From contig NC_061065.1 in assembly GCF_021917145.1 (NCBI RefSeq), forward strand, positions 14,363,924-14,427,923: a stretch of DNA of 64,000 nt, in the 5' to 3' direction. Origin of the DNA: Hypomesus transpacificus (Eukaryota > Chordata > Actinopteri > Osmeriformes > Osmeridae). The notes beneath the pieces were generated by a model, which made no database searches, was not told the origin of the DNA, and worked only from the letters and a program-made list of their open reading frames with translations. A program made the translations under genes and the position numbers. Below, piece after piece: positions 12,759 through 33,419 of this stretch (position 1 is the stretch's first letter; every line of letters begins with the position of its first letter).

Positions 12759-13760
12759 GGTCACCAGTTCATGGAGCGATGACTTCCTGTGGCAGAGTTG
12801 AGTCCCTTCCTCTGAGTAGGGGTTCAATGTTTCTTCTGGGAGAGAGGATGGGTGGTTGACCTGGAGTGCTGCCACGTGAGGGAGTTCTGGTGTTTGTGTG
12901 AGAGAGATGGACATGGTGGGGGAGGATTGTATTCAGCATGGAAATATTGTCACAGACACCACGAGAGAGGAAGACTGTTTTATAGTGCTTTTCTCACAAT
13001 ACTTTGTCTGGAAGTTTCTCTGAAGGGGTATCTTCTTTCGGCTTAAACAGACTTTGAACTGTCTCCTTCACAGATTTCTCTTTTTCTACCGCCATGTTCG
13101 TTTTGTTTTTGTTTTTTTATTCAGTTGTGTACCATGATGGAGCCAACATGTATTTACTTTGTGATACAACAATCTTGCCGTTTACATCAGCAGTACATCA
13201 TAAGCCATAGCAAGCCATCATTACAAAAATACCTCACTATTCTAACACTACTGTTTTACACAACTTTGTTACATAGTTCTTGAGTGAGATGGATTGCTCA
13301 TTTATCATTTTTATAATCATATTTATTGTTGGATTGTGCTGTTTTATCTTTGTAGCAGTAACAGGAAGGCTTGTGTTAATACTTTCATTCAAATCTACCT
13401 TATCATTTGCGGAATACCTCGCAATTTTTTGGACCCAACCCGACTTTAAGACTTGAGACCCAACTCATGTAGGCTATATCATTACATCTTCCTAAATTGA
13501 AATTATAGTTAGTTCTGGAATATTGACATTTCCAAATATAAATGGTTCACATTCTTATGCCCCTCCCCTTATGGTGTTGAATGGTAATTCCCATATATGA
13601 CCGTGCTAATGTACACATTTTGATCTTCGTTTAACATGTCTTTACATCAGTGTCAAACATCTTGTGAACAATTACAATGTAGTCATCCGTCATTGCCTAT
13701 TTCATTACACAAGTCTTGAATAACATGACATGTCTGTAACCATAGGGAATAAAACAGTTT
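12759..13760 (+). other. Cyclase 3' untranslated region and poly(A) signal
   Basis: Non-coding sequence after the TAG stop of the cyclase. An AATAAA lies at 13748-13753 and an ATTAAA near 13935. The true cleavage site cannot be fixed from sequence. A recognisable decayed copy of 12905-13040 lies at about 22640-22780. Confidence 0.5.
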
Positions 13761-14424
13761 GTATCTGGTCTGTATATCCATCTATCTGTAGCCTTCTGAC
13801 TCAGTGCTCTGCACAGCAAAGCTGTTTTGCAAGGACAGATCAGTTCATACTGCTCTCCTAACATGTAATTGCCAAACATACTATTATGTTCTTCATGTTG
13901 TCAATTACATTCATCTGTCCATTGTTTAGTGTGATTAAATACTACAGGAAATAAGTACAATGAAAAAAAGTCAATTGTATTGTTTAAATGTCTGCTTTAT
14001 GACTGGGGAAATACTTTTAGTTGTCTATACTTTATTCACTAAAACATTGTCATTATGAGATCCCAGGTTTACACAGCACAGTATATTTTTTCAATCATTT
14101 GTATAAAAATTTGAATTTTCTGATGATTAAAAAGACCAATGAAGCACTAAATGTAATCAGATTTTTTTTTTTTTCTGATGCAGTCGTTAAACTCCTCCTC
14201 GTTTACAGCCGTCTCCAACCGTTGCTGGAGAGATCGTTTGCTGGAGTTTTGCTGTTACCATAGTTTGAACTAAACGGAATCACGTTATTAACCAGTTAAG
14301 TCTTAGAATCAAGTAGGTCTGAATATGATTGGAGCAAAAACATGATGCCCCCAGATGCCCCCAGTCTGGCTAACTTTCAAATCACTATGGAACCACCTAG
14401 TGGACACAGTGTGCTACAACAACA

Positions 14425-14840
14425 AAGTGTCATTTAGTGTCATTTAGCCTACATCCACAAATACAACAGATGTCAGGTACACACACACATTCACTTGTAT
14501 TCCTACAATGAAATTAAGCATGTCCAACAAACTCTTAAAGACTTAACAATGTCTAATAACTATGAGTTCATTTAGCAGACACTTTTATGTTAAGAGACTT
14601 CTCTGAACTGAAGTTGTCAGAGAGTTTAAACCTTCAAGTCCAGAAGAGACTGCAACTCAGTAGATTCATCAGTATGTCAGAATCAAAGCAGTAGTATTTC
14701 TATTAGGGTTGAGGCCATAGACAAACTGTTGAGGAAAACCCAATCTTCAAGTATATAACCTGATGATATAAGTAATGAATGACACCTTGTTAATGCTGTA
14801 ATTGTATTCACAAGCAGACATTACATGTACATTTGAGTCC
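14425..14840 (+). pseudogene. Decayed second copy of cyclase exon 4 end and intron 4
   Basis: 'cctacatccacaaatac' and then 'agatgtcaggtaca' at about 14448-14480 align with the end of cyclase exon 4 and its donor (6145-6178: 'tttacatccaccagtac', then 'agatgtcaggtaca'). One to two base insertions break the frame. Patchy similarity continues with intron 4. Examples are 'tatgtcagaat' with 'gggttgaggcc' near 14673-14715, against 'tatgtcagaat' with 'gggttggggcc' near 6272-6305, and 'gtacatttgagtccat' at 14828-14843 against 'gtatacatttgactccat' near 6425-6443. I infer a degenerate partial duplicate. The homology call rests on hand alignment. Confidence 0.55.
14573..14612 (-). repeat. SINE/LINE tail remnant
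   Basis: 'catttagcagacacttttat' is the reverse complement of the tail seen in the SINE at 62204-62385 ('ataagagcgtctgctaaatg'). It is short and degenerate. Confidence 0.4.
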
Positions 14841-15596
14841 ATGAAGAAGGGTGACATGTTCCAGTCACTCAGCATCATGAAGAAGGGTGACATGTTCCAG
14901 TCACTCAGCATCATGAAGAAGGGTGACATGTTCCAGTCACTCAGCATCATGAAGAAGGGTGACATGTTCCAGTCACTCAGCATCATGAAGAAGGGTGACA
15001 TGTTCCAGTCACTCAGCATCATGAAGAAGGGTGACATGTTCCAGTCACTCAGCATCATGAAGAAGGGTGACATGTTCCAGTCACTCAGCATCATGAAGAA
15101 GGGTGACATGTTCCAGTCACTCAGCATCATGAAGAAGGGTGACATGTTCCAGTCACTCAGCATCATGAAGAAGGGTGACATGTTCCAGTCACTCAGCATC
15201 ATGAAGAAGGGTGACATGTTCCAGTCACTCAGCATCATGAAGAAGGGTGACATGTTCCAGTCACTCAGCATCATGAAGAAGGGTGACATGTTCCAGTCAC
15301 TCAGCATCATGAAGAAGGGTGACATGTTCCAGTCACTCAGCATCATGAAGAAGGGTGACATGTTCCAGTCACTCAGCATCATGAAGAAGGGTGACATGTT
15401 CCAGTCACTCAGCATCATGAAGAAGGGTGACATGTTCCAGTCACTCAGCATCATGAAGAAGGGTGACATGTTCCAGTCACTCAGCATCATGAAGAAGGGT
15501 GACATGTTCCAGTCACTCAGCATCATGAAGAAGGGTGACATGTTCCAGTCACTCAGCATCATGAAGAAGGGTGACATGTTCCAGTCACTCAGCATC
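14841..15596. repeat. 36-bp minisatellite, 21 near-identical tandem copies
   Basis: The unit begins 'atgaagaagggtgacatgtt' and ends 'ccagtcactcagcatc'. 756 bp equals 21 units, and I see no variation between them. As 36 is divisible by three, both strands stay open (plus-strand 12-residue repeat MKKGDMFQSLSI; minus-strand MMLSDWNMSPFF). These frames are not evidence of a protein. The array lies about 300 bp beyond the stop of nuclease gene A. The paralogous position beside gene B (19313-19348) has one unit. Confidence 0.97.
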
Positions 15597-15904
15597 ATGA
15601 TGCTCTTGTCAACGTTCTGCCTCTCAAAACACAGTATAGGAAGCATGGCACCTGATCTAATGTTGAAAGTCTGGAAAGAATTAAGAGCAGAAGCAAAAAT
15701 ACAGAGAATTGTCCACAATAGAACTGCAAGCTACCCTGAAATATGTCTGCCAATACATCAGAAACAGTTTGATACACTTTCATCTTTTGTAACAATTCAG
15801 TTTGGTAAAAGAAAAGAGAGAAATAATTACAAAGGGCATCAAGTACATCACCAGCTTGTTTAAAAAGCAGTCAGAGGGGGTGGTTTACTCATTATTAGGA
15901 TTAT

Positions 15905-17002
15905 TTAGGTACATGTACCATCTGGAAAAAGTTTTCCAATATCATCTTTATGTATATTGTAAAGATCAGACAGACTGATTGTTGGTATAGTTATTTGGGT
16001 GTTTTCATCCTTCTTGTTGTCTGCCCAGTGTGCATTTGACACCCATTTGCCCTTTTTATTTTTGCAACAGAAGGCTGTCCACATGAGTTTGGGAATGTTG
16101 ACACCCTTCATTTGGTTCTCAGGTTTGTCTTTGCTAGACACAGCTCCTGTTATCACATAAGCCTTATTATCTGTATTTTGATTAATGTTGCAATTCTGAT
16201 TCATGAGCTTCATGGCAGTGTCCTCCATGCGTTTCCAGCTCCCTTGATTAAAGGATTTGTATTGAGGGACGACGTTGGTCAGTGTATATGTGGACTGGGC
16301 AGTATACCTATCCTCACCATGCGTGTTTGGGAAGATATGACCTCTGTCTAAATCCTTTTGATCTTTGTAATCGGCATCGGTAGCTTGATCTTTGCCAAGT
16401 TGTTCCTGGAAAAAAACAGTATTGTGTAAGACATGTTATATCAGTTTTGGCAAACGATAGAGTTGATACATCATTTAACAGGAAAATCCAGTTGCGGAGC
16501 ATGCCTATATACTGTACATGTACCATTTAGTAACTGTCGACAAACAATGGCACAAAAATGCAAGTATAGTACCAACATTTTACACAACTTAAATAAAAAC
16601 ATGTAATCAAGCAAATACCTCTGTTCTCCAATCATTAGTTGTTTGTCCCCCATCAGCACGCTTGCCTCTGTAGATATATGCAGAAAACACTGGGATCTTG
16701 TTGCGTGTATCATACAACGTTGCAAATCTTTCTTTGTTGTTTTCTTCAGCAATTTCGGGCGGCAGGGGGTCTTCATAGCCATCAATAGAATATTTCTGGC
16801 AAATGAGCTTGTACTTGTTTTGATCTTTAACAACGCCGCCTTCCAAAACACCTGGGATCTCTGGAGTTTTCGATCCCGCAAAGAATGTCAGGCAGTGGTT
16901 GTTGTCAAACTTGCCCACTACATCAGAGAGGCAGTGAGGAGTGTGGAGGACGAGCAGGAAGAGGCAGAGTTCCACAGCCAGCATCATCTTCATCATCTTC
17001 AT
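15905..17002 (-). CDS. ENDOD1-like secreted DNA/RNA non-specific endonuclease, copy A
   Basis: Two exons, 17002-16619 and 16405-15905, joined in phase 0, giving 294 aa. The ATG at 17002 starts a signal peptide (MKMMKMMLAVELCLFLLVLH, then a TPHCLS cleavage region). The mature part carries the features of teleost endonuclease domain-containing 1-like proteins: TPEIPGVLEGG near the N-terminus, YKLICQKY, RFATLYDT, NKIPVFSAY, then the nuclease core DLDRGHIFP (DRGH motif with the catalytic His), LTNVVPQ, FNQGSWKRME, YVITGAV and the KLMWTAFCC segment. It ends in FPDGTCT, then a stop. These proteins belong to the NUC (beta-beta-alpha metal finger) endonuclease superfamily. Secretion is inferred from the signal peptide. 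All motifs look intact. The gene is a tandem paralogue of the one at 19652-20675. Confidence 0.85.
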
Positions 17003-17072
17003 CAGGACTAGAGGTCTCTGTGTCACATTCAGAGGATGTAACCCACAGTAGCTCTGGAGAAGAGCTGCTGTT

Positions 17073-17078
17073 CTTATA
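17073..17078 (-). promoter_or_regulatory. TATA box of nuclease copy A
   Basis: Minus-strand 'agtataagaacagc' places TATAAG about 71-76 bp upstream of the ATG at 17002. The same motif in the same context precedes copy B at 20746-20751, so the promoter was duplicated with the gene. Confidence 0.5.
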
Positions 17079-17159
17079 CTGTCAGAGATCCCACCCTCTG
17101 ACTCAGACTAAAACTTTGAGTTTTATGTTTTTCTATGTGTATGATTAACTGCACCCATG

Positions 17160-17411
17160 TTGTGACAAGTGTCTGTATGAGGTTTAATTTCCTTGTTCCT
17201 TGTAGTTGGTTTCACGTCTGTCCAGTTTGGTCCTTGTGTGTATTTATGGTGCCGCCCTTGGACAGTCTTCGTACTTTTTTTGTTGCCTCTGCACTTGAGC
17301 GTTCCTTTGTGTTTCTCGAGTTTTGTACGTTAAATATCTTTTCGTTTTGATCCTTCCTTGCCTGCCTCTCTCTCTGCATTCGGGTCCACCTCCTGCACTC
17401 ACCTTTGACAC
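17160..17411 (+). mobile_element. Possible solo LTR (Gypsy-like)
   Basis: Begins 'tgtgacaag', contains pyrimidine-rich sequence and a 'ttgtacgttaaata' segment, and ends 'tctgcattcgggtccacctc' followed by 'ctgcactcacctttgaca'. That ending resembles the 3' end of many fish Gypsy LTRs. No target-site duplication is visible, so both the boundaries and the call are tentative. Confidence 0.35.
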
Positions 17412-17683
17412 CTAACCCTAAAAGTCCCTAATAACATACTAAAAGTTTACCAAAGTTTGACCACTCGAAAGGTGTAATTTTTAAGATGGCTTCCAAAATG
17501 GGCAGGAAGCCCTTAAAATATCCTAACTCCTTCACTATTTGACCTAGCCAAGTCATCTTGGTGTCTAACCCCATGTTTTCTGGGTCTATGAATCTAATGG
17601 ACATGTCTAAATTGCACTGACATAATTACATACTTGATGATTTTGTGAGATTACTGTAATGTTTTATCTTTCTTTGGGGTCAA

Positions 17684-17897
17684 CAGTACCGGTCCCAGCA
17701 CATTTGGCACCCTAGGCAAGATTTATCACCAGCACCCCCCCCCCAAACACAAGACGGACATATGACGTGGCGTGGTTGGCGCCCTTTGCTGCTAGTGCGG
17801 GAGGGTTAATTAATGGATGCACTTCGGAAAATAATGCCCCCCTCTTCATGCCGCCCTAGGTGGCTGCTTATGTCGCCTAAAGGAAGGACCAGCCCTG
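17684..17897. mobile_element. hAT-like non-autonomous element (MITE) with 8-bp target duplication
   Basis: About 214 bp. The left end is 'cagtaccggtccc' and the right end, read in reverse complement, is 'cagggctggtcc'. The flanks are ggggtcaa (17676-17683) and ggggtgaa (17898-17905), an 8-bp direct duplication with one mismatch, as expected of hAT transposition. There is no coding capacity. Confidence 0.65.
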
Positions 17898-18289
17898 GGG
17901 GTGAACCAGAGATGTAAACGATTTAGCCAGTGTCATGTAACTCCTACTCAGTATGTGTTTTTGGACACACTTTTTTTGCTAAAACGCAGACTTGACATTC
18001 AATGTAAAAGTTACCTCTGAATTAGCCCGAACAGAGGCCTTCGTGTGAACCCTCTAAAATGGTCACTCATTTCAATTTGAATACGGTAATACATATTTAA
18101 TGCATCGTTTATAGATGTTTTTGAGTATAAAGGTGGCATTATACTAAAGCCAACAAAACTAAATTGACAATTTTCATCAATTCAGAAGATGGTGGAAGAG
18201 AATACTAACATTTGATATTGCCTCATTGCCTCAGTGAAATGTTGTTGGCAGCACAGTGTATACCATTTTGCTCAAACAAAATTCATCCT

Positions 18290-18865
18290 TGACTACTTAA
18301 ACCACCGACCCCCCCAGCCATCTTCCTCCCTGGGAAGTTTTTTTCCCGCAGTCTGGCAACAGGAGGGGCTCCCCCATCAATGTTGCCCAAGACCAAACCA
18401 TTGCTGGTTAATGTAGCATCTAAGGTGGTTGGGGTACAGTTAGCCCAGTTGCAAGATATATACGATAAACGAGTTATGGGTAAGGCTAAACACATTTTAA
18501 ACTGCCCTGACCACCCACTTTTCGGAGAGTTTGATTTGCTCCCTTCTGGTTGTCGTTTTAGGCTACCTAGGTTAAGAACTGGTCGTCCCAGAGATTCTTT
18601 CATTCCTGTGGCTATTAGGAACCTAAATTCACTTGGCCGACATCATTATGTTTTTTTAAATGTTATTAATTATTTATTTCCTGCCAATGGCCATTACTGT
18701 CCCAATTGGACCCTGTCATGGGGTTTGGGGGAAGGTGTGTCTGTATTGTGTGTTCTGTGTTGTGTAATGTTGTTGGCATTTGGCCCTGTTCTGTGTTTGT
18801 ATATGTGTTTCTGACCCCTGCTGCACACTCATTTCCTTTTTAAGGATAAATAAAGTTGAAAGTTG
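18290..18865 (+). mobile_element. LINE 3' end (CR1/L2-like reverse transcriptase C-terminus)
   Basis: The plus-strand frame 18380-18700 contains HILNCPDHPLFGEFDLLPSG, then RFRLPRLRTGRPRDSF, IPVAIRNLNS and a stop. This is the conserved C-terminus of CR1/L2-group LINE proteins. An upstream piece (DYLNHRPPQPSSSLG) is in another frame, so there is at least one frameshift. The element ends with 'aataaagttgaaagttgaag' repeats typical of such tails. It is 5' truncated and inactive. Confidence 0.75.
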
Positions 18866-19312
18866 AAGTTGAAGTTGATCCTGTCTTGCTGTTCCAACAG
18901 TTCCTGATCATGTAGAAAACTGTACAGGTTTCACTGGAAGATGTCATGAGCTAAGGCAGGGAATTCTCCATAAAGCCAACAAGCCCCAACTAGCGCAGGC
19001 AGTCACTGAGTTCTCAAGAAATCGAACAATCTGGATTCCATCCCACCCACTGAGCATGATGTCCTGTGTCACGGCTCCCACTCCTACCTGTAGGGTGTGT
19101 GTGTTTTGCTCGTACGTCTTGTGTCTGTATAGGTGTTCCTGTGACGGTGATGACATCGGAGTGCGCACCCTTCACAGGAACACCACTTCCATGTCCCGGA
19201 ACTGGTGTGGCTGTGTCTAATCGGGCCAAATTAGGCACGGTTGTCACACATAAATGTTTTGTGTTTTGGCATATGAGGAGAGGGGAGTCGCTGGGCGGCT
19301 GTTTTGTCGAGA

Positions 19313-19348
19313 TGGATGACATGTTCCAGTCACTCAACATCATGATGC
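19313..19348. repeat. Single copy of the 36-bp unit beside nuclease copy B
   Basis: 'gatgacatgttccagtcact' followed by 'caacatcatgatgctcttg' is the same unit plus right flank as at the end of the 21-copy array (15561-15610). Here it occurs once, with a few substitutions. Confidence 0.85.
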
Positions 19349-19651
19349 TCTTGTCAACGTTCTGCCTCTCAAAGCACACAGTATAGGAAGTGTGGCACCT
19401 GATCTAATGTGGAAAGTCAGGAAAGAATTAAGAGCAGAAGCACAGATACAGAGAATGGTCCACAATAGAACTGCAAGCTACCCTGAAATATGTCTGCCAA
19501 TACATCAAAAACAGTTTGATACACCTTTATCTTTAGTAACAATCCAGTTTGGTAAAAAGAAAAGAGAGAAAGAATTACAAAGGGCATCAAGTACATCACC
19601 AGCTTGTTTGGAAAGCAGTCAGAGGAGGGTGTTTACTCATTATTAGAAGGT

Positions 19652-20675
19652 TTAGGTACATGTACCATCTGGAAAAAGTTTTCCAATATTACCTTTTTGC
19701 ATATTGTAAAGAGCAGACAGACTGATTGTTGGAATAGTTATTTGGGTGTTTTCATCCTTCTTGTTGTCTGCCCAGTGTGCTTTTGACACCCATTTGCCCT
19801 TTTTATCTTTGCAACAGAAGGCTGTCCACATGAGTTTGGGAATGTTGACATCATTCATTTTGTTCTCAGGGGTTTTGCTTGGCACAGCTCCTGTTATCAC
19901 ATAAGCCTTCACTTTATTATTATTGTCCTTGCAATTTGCAGTCATAAGATCCGTAACAGACGTTTCCATCCTGGACCAGCTCCCACCATTGAAGCTTTCC
20001 TTTTGAGGGACGATGTTGGTCAGGACACATGTTGACTCTTGGGTGTCCAGGTCTTTTGCATGCTGGAGTGGGAAAAGGTGGCCTCTGTTTACCTTGAGCT
20101 TACCATACATTTGACCTATATAATTCTTATTGATGGCTTGTTTTGTTTTATCAAGCCCCGCCTGCAACAAGACAGTTCAGCTGAAGTCACATGTAAATAT
20201 ACTGCTTTTGTTCATCAGAAATAAAGATCATAATTGTTAGCATTATTACCAGTTTACAGTTTCTCAGATATGGTATTACTAACATCCAAGACAATTGGAA
20301 AACAAAAATAAAATAGTAAGAATCACCTCAGTTCTCCAGTTGACACATGTATGTTGTTTAGTTTTTCCCTCGAAGGTATATGCAGAAAACACTGGGATCT
20401 TGTTTTCTGTATCATACAGCGTTGCAAACCTCTCAACTTGGTTGTACTTCTGGCAAATTAGCTTGTACCTGTTTTGATCTTTAACAACGCCGCCTTCCAA
20501 AGCACCTGGGATCTCTGGAGTTGTTAATTTTACAAAGAATTGCAGGCAGTTGTTGTCGTGAAACTGGTCCACTACATCAGAGAGGCAGAGAGGAGTGTGG
20601 AGGACGAGTGTGGAGGACGAGCAGGAGGAGGCAGAGTTCCACAGCCAGCATCATCTTCATCACCATCATCTTCAT
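19652..20675 (-). pseudogene. ENDOD1-like nuclease, copy B, with a broken signal-peptide frame
   Basis: Tandem paralogue of copy A with the same two-exon layout (about 20675-20327 and 20161-19652, phase 0). The ATG at 20675 starts a matching signal peptide, but the direct 13-bp repeat 'cgtcctccacact' (about 20600-20625 on the plus strand) is present twice here and once in copy A. The shift puts the signal peptide out of frame with the mature part and ends at a TGA. The rest stays open: DNNCLQFFVKLTTPEIPGAL, RFATLYDTENKIPVFSAY, LTNIVPQ, FNGGSWSRME, KLMWTAFCC, ending FPDGTCT. The DRGH motif reads NRGHLFP. A start at the internal ATG (20572) would give a protein without a signal peptide. Either a young pseudogene or, less likely, an intracellular form. 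Confidence 0.75.
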
Positions 20676-20745
20676 CAGGACTAGAGGTCTCTGTGTCACA
20701 TTCAGAGGATGTAACCCACAGTAGCTCTGGAGAAGAGCTGCTGTT

Positions 20746-20751
20746 CTTATA
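20746..20751 (-). promoter_or_regulatory. TATA box of nuclease copy B
   Basis: Minus-strand 'gagtataagaacagc', equivalent to the box before copy A. It lies about 71-76 bp upstream of the ATG at 20675. Confidence 0.45.
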
Positions 20752-20810
20752 CTCAGAGATCCCACCCTCTGACTCAGACTAAGATCTCACCCTCCCGAGT
20801 TCAGAAACAC

Positions 20811-20990
20811 TGGTGAACATTCAAGTCTTTTATTGTCAGATGCACAGACCACCACAAGGTCAGACTGGGAACTGAAATTAGGACAAGACAACGCAAAGCA
20901 ACCTGGCATAACATACCATATAAGTACTCAGAACATAGATTACATCTATGATAAGATAAAATATAATAAACCTCCTAAATATACAAAGAT
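20811..20990 (-). mobile_element. Probable antisense LINE/SINE 3' end
   Basis: 'cttttattgtcagatgcaca' near the start resembles a 3' end seen in antisense in many fish genomes. The sequence then becomes AT-rich. The boundaries are uncertain. Confidence 0.4.
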
Positions 20991-22399
20991 TTAGAGAACT
21001 TAAAGAAATAGATACACCCTACTTGGACAACATTGCCTTCTATGGACTTGTCATGAATGCGTCTTGTCTTACACACACAAAATAGTGTTACTTTAACAGC
21101 TTTCATTTGTATTTTGCAGAAGCTTCTTCAGCATACAGGGCAATTGTTTCATTAAAAGTCTGAGGTCAGAAGGATTGGTCTCATCTGTTTATTCTTGCAG
21201 CCAGGGGAGCAGTTCTAAAACAGTACAAAGATGATGTTTGGAATAGAAGGACTCTCTGACATGACATTACCCGAGCATTCCTTTAAACAGTCATTCCAGA
21301 CAGTTCCATAATCCGTTCAACAGTTCATGTCTATCAAAAGAGGAACTCCACAATATGCAAGGAAGCAAATAAGAAACAGGCTGCAGAACTTAATACAGAT
21401 GATCAACACTAGAGACAGAGCTTCCAGTAAGACAAAGAAAGAGGAACTTGTGTTGAAGAACCTCTGGGGTGTGGGCAAAACAACCAGGGTCAAAACTGCT
21501 TAGTAGGCCAAAAGGTTACCTAAACCTAAACAATAACTGTTCTAGGCCAAAGATTAGACATCTTAAAAGAAAGTAATTTTATATTACAGCAATCAAGCAA
21601 GGTAAAATCCAGAAACAAAATCTTACCAGTGGTTGGAGACAGGTCAGCTAACACAGCCTTCCTGACCTGTCCTACTCTGTCAGCATATTCAGCCGCTGCT
21701 CTGGGACCCCAGGCTTTGGTGATCCAAGGTATCTTCAGTAAGATTGTTGACCTATTTGAATCTTCATTGAGATTGCAAAATGCTCTTTGAATCTTAAGGG
21801 CTCTGCTTCTTGGTGGTAGTCTGGGGAAGGTTGGTCTTCATCTGTGCAGGTTTCTTAGCATCTAGTTGAGCAAATCCAAATGTCTCTAGTTTACATTACC
21901 TTTATCAGTTTTCCTAACCTCTTCTCCTCCTTTGCCCACACGCTTGTCCTTCACAACAATCAACCACAGAGTTAATTACACGGTTATCAGTTTATTAGAA
22001 TCAACCATAAAATTCCTTAGTCCTTCTAATGAAGTTGTTACCGTTTTATTTGATTATGCTTGTTTCCACACTGGCCGTCATACTTCAATGGTTCTGCTGA
22101 CATATTTTATATTGTTTTATAGTCTTTTAGATATTTTGTTTCAGAACCTTTACAAGCTCCCACCACTACTTCCTTTGTTTAACTGTCTCACTTGTTTTTG
22201 TCACTTACTAAATATCACCCACTACCAAGCAGGGCGTTTCACATATAACCATGGTTTCAGCATGCGTTGTCAGCACACTATGTTTTCGAAATTGTGCTTA
22301 AGCAATCGGAAAAAAGCGGTATTTTCACACTTTCGTTTTAAGGATTCAAACACTAGTTTCATCATTCTAAGGTATATAAGGTGATGGCTGATGTATGAG
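20991..22399. other. Intergenic stretch, no supported gene
   Basis: AT-rich sequence with no recognised protein similarity. An open frame at 21932-22384 lacks a normal start codon and matches nothing I know. Parts are probably old repeats. Confidence 0.45.
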
Positions 22400-22584
22400 C
22401 AGGGGTGTCAAAGTGGGGCGGAAAGTGGGACTGACTCCCCAGGGCCCCGATGAGGGGGGAGGGCCCTCAATAAGCTTGGAATGAAAATATGTTGAATGAA
22501 AAAACAGACATAAACAAAACAGTGAGGAGGGGGCCCCAAATTACAATCTTTTCATGGGACCCAAAATGATTAGCGGCACCCCTG
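22400..22584. mobile_element. Possible hAT-like MITE with CAGGGGTG termini
   Basis: Starts 'caggggtgtcaaag' and ends 'gcggcacccctg', giving terminal inverted repeats CAGGGGTG, the common hAT terminus. The interior is G/C-run rich and non-coding. The flanking 8-mers (tgtatgag / taaactag) match poorly, so the target duplication has decayed or the call is wrong. Confidence 0.45.
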
Positions 22585-22639
22585 TAAACTAGTACTCAAA
22601 ATGGGTTGTGTTATTATTTTGACAGATGGCTGCAGTAGC

Positions 22640-22780
22640 AGACATGGGGAAGGTCTGTGTTCAACATCAAGAACATTCTGACAGACACCACTAGAGAGAT
22701 GGACATCATCCAACGGACTGTCTTCATAGCTCTTTTCTCAAATACTCCATCTTGAAGTTTGTCTAAGGGATCTCCTCACA
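22640..22780 (+). pseudogene. Decayed copy of the cyclase 3' untranslated region
   Basis: Aligns with 12907-13035. 'gacagacaccactagagag' corresponds to 'cacagacaccacgagagag', 'gactgtcttcatagctcttt' to 'gactgttttatagtgctttt', and 'cttgaagtttgtctaa' to 'ctggaagtttctctga'. The order and spacing fit apart from an extra 'atggacatcatccaac'. With the piece at 14425-14840 it suggests a colinear tandem duplicate of the cyclase whose middle is gone. Confidence 0.65.
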
Positions 22781-23263
22781 GTTCTGTGCCAGAGTATCTG
22801 CTCTTCATTATTTATAATCAGTGTCATGTTACAATCTGGAGGATGACTAAAATTAGAGTTGGCTGAATGTTGAGAAGATGGTTGCTTGCTGTTCCTTGAA
22901 ATTGTTTGCACATTCATTATGACGCTTTTGTAGCCTACTTCCAAAATTACAAGAACAAGACCAATATATTATTAACAAAAAATTTAAAAATAGAGCGCTT
23001 GTTATTGCGTCTTAAAAATACTTTATGACATGTGGTCTTCTTGAATCGAATTGCTCAGTATTTGACTTTCTGTGTCTGTTTTAAGAATTCATGACGACTC
23101 ACTTTAATTTGATTGCTTTTCCCTGCGATTCTACGCGGGTACGCTGCACGCGGGCTTCCCTCCCAGGCTGCAAGCTGCGACCTCATTGTGATTGTTGTGG
23201 CTACTGATCGTAAAGTTAGATTCGCCATCTATTAATCTTACCCTGTTTCAGAATCAAAAAAGT

Positions 23264-33419
<10,156 letters not shown>

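Noticed and set aside
14841-15596. CRISPR-like array (36-bp direct repeats)
   Set aside because: The repeats are directly adjacent with no spacers, in a vertebrate genome, with no cas genes. It is a minisatellite.
14747-15863. Long open frames (over 320 codons) on both strands of the 36-bp array
   Set aside because: They arise because the unit length is a multiple of three and lacks stops. Both strands are equally open, and no flanking domain or splice context supports a protein.
21932-22384. 150-codon plus-strand open frame
   Set aside because: No ATG at its start, AT-rich hydrophobic composition, no family match.
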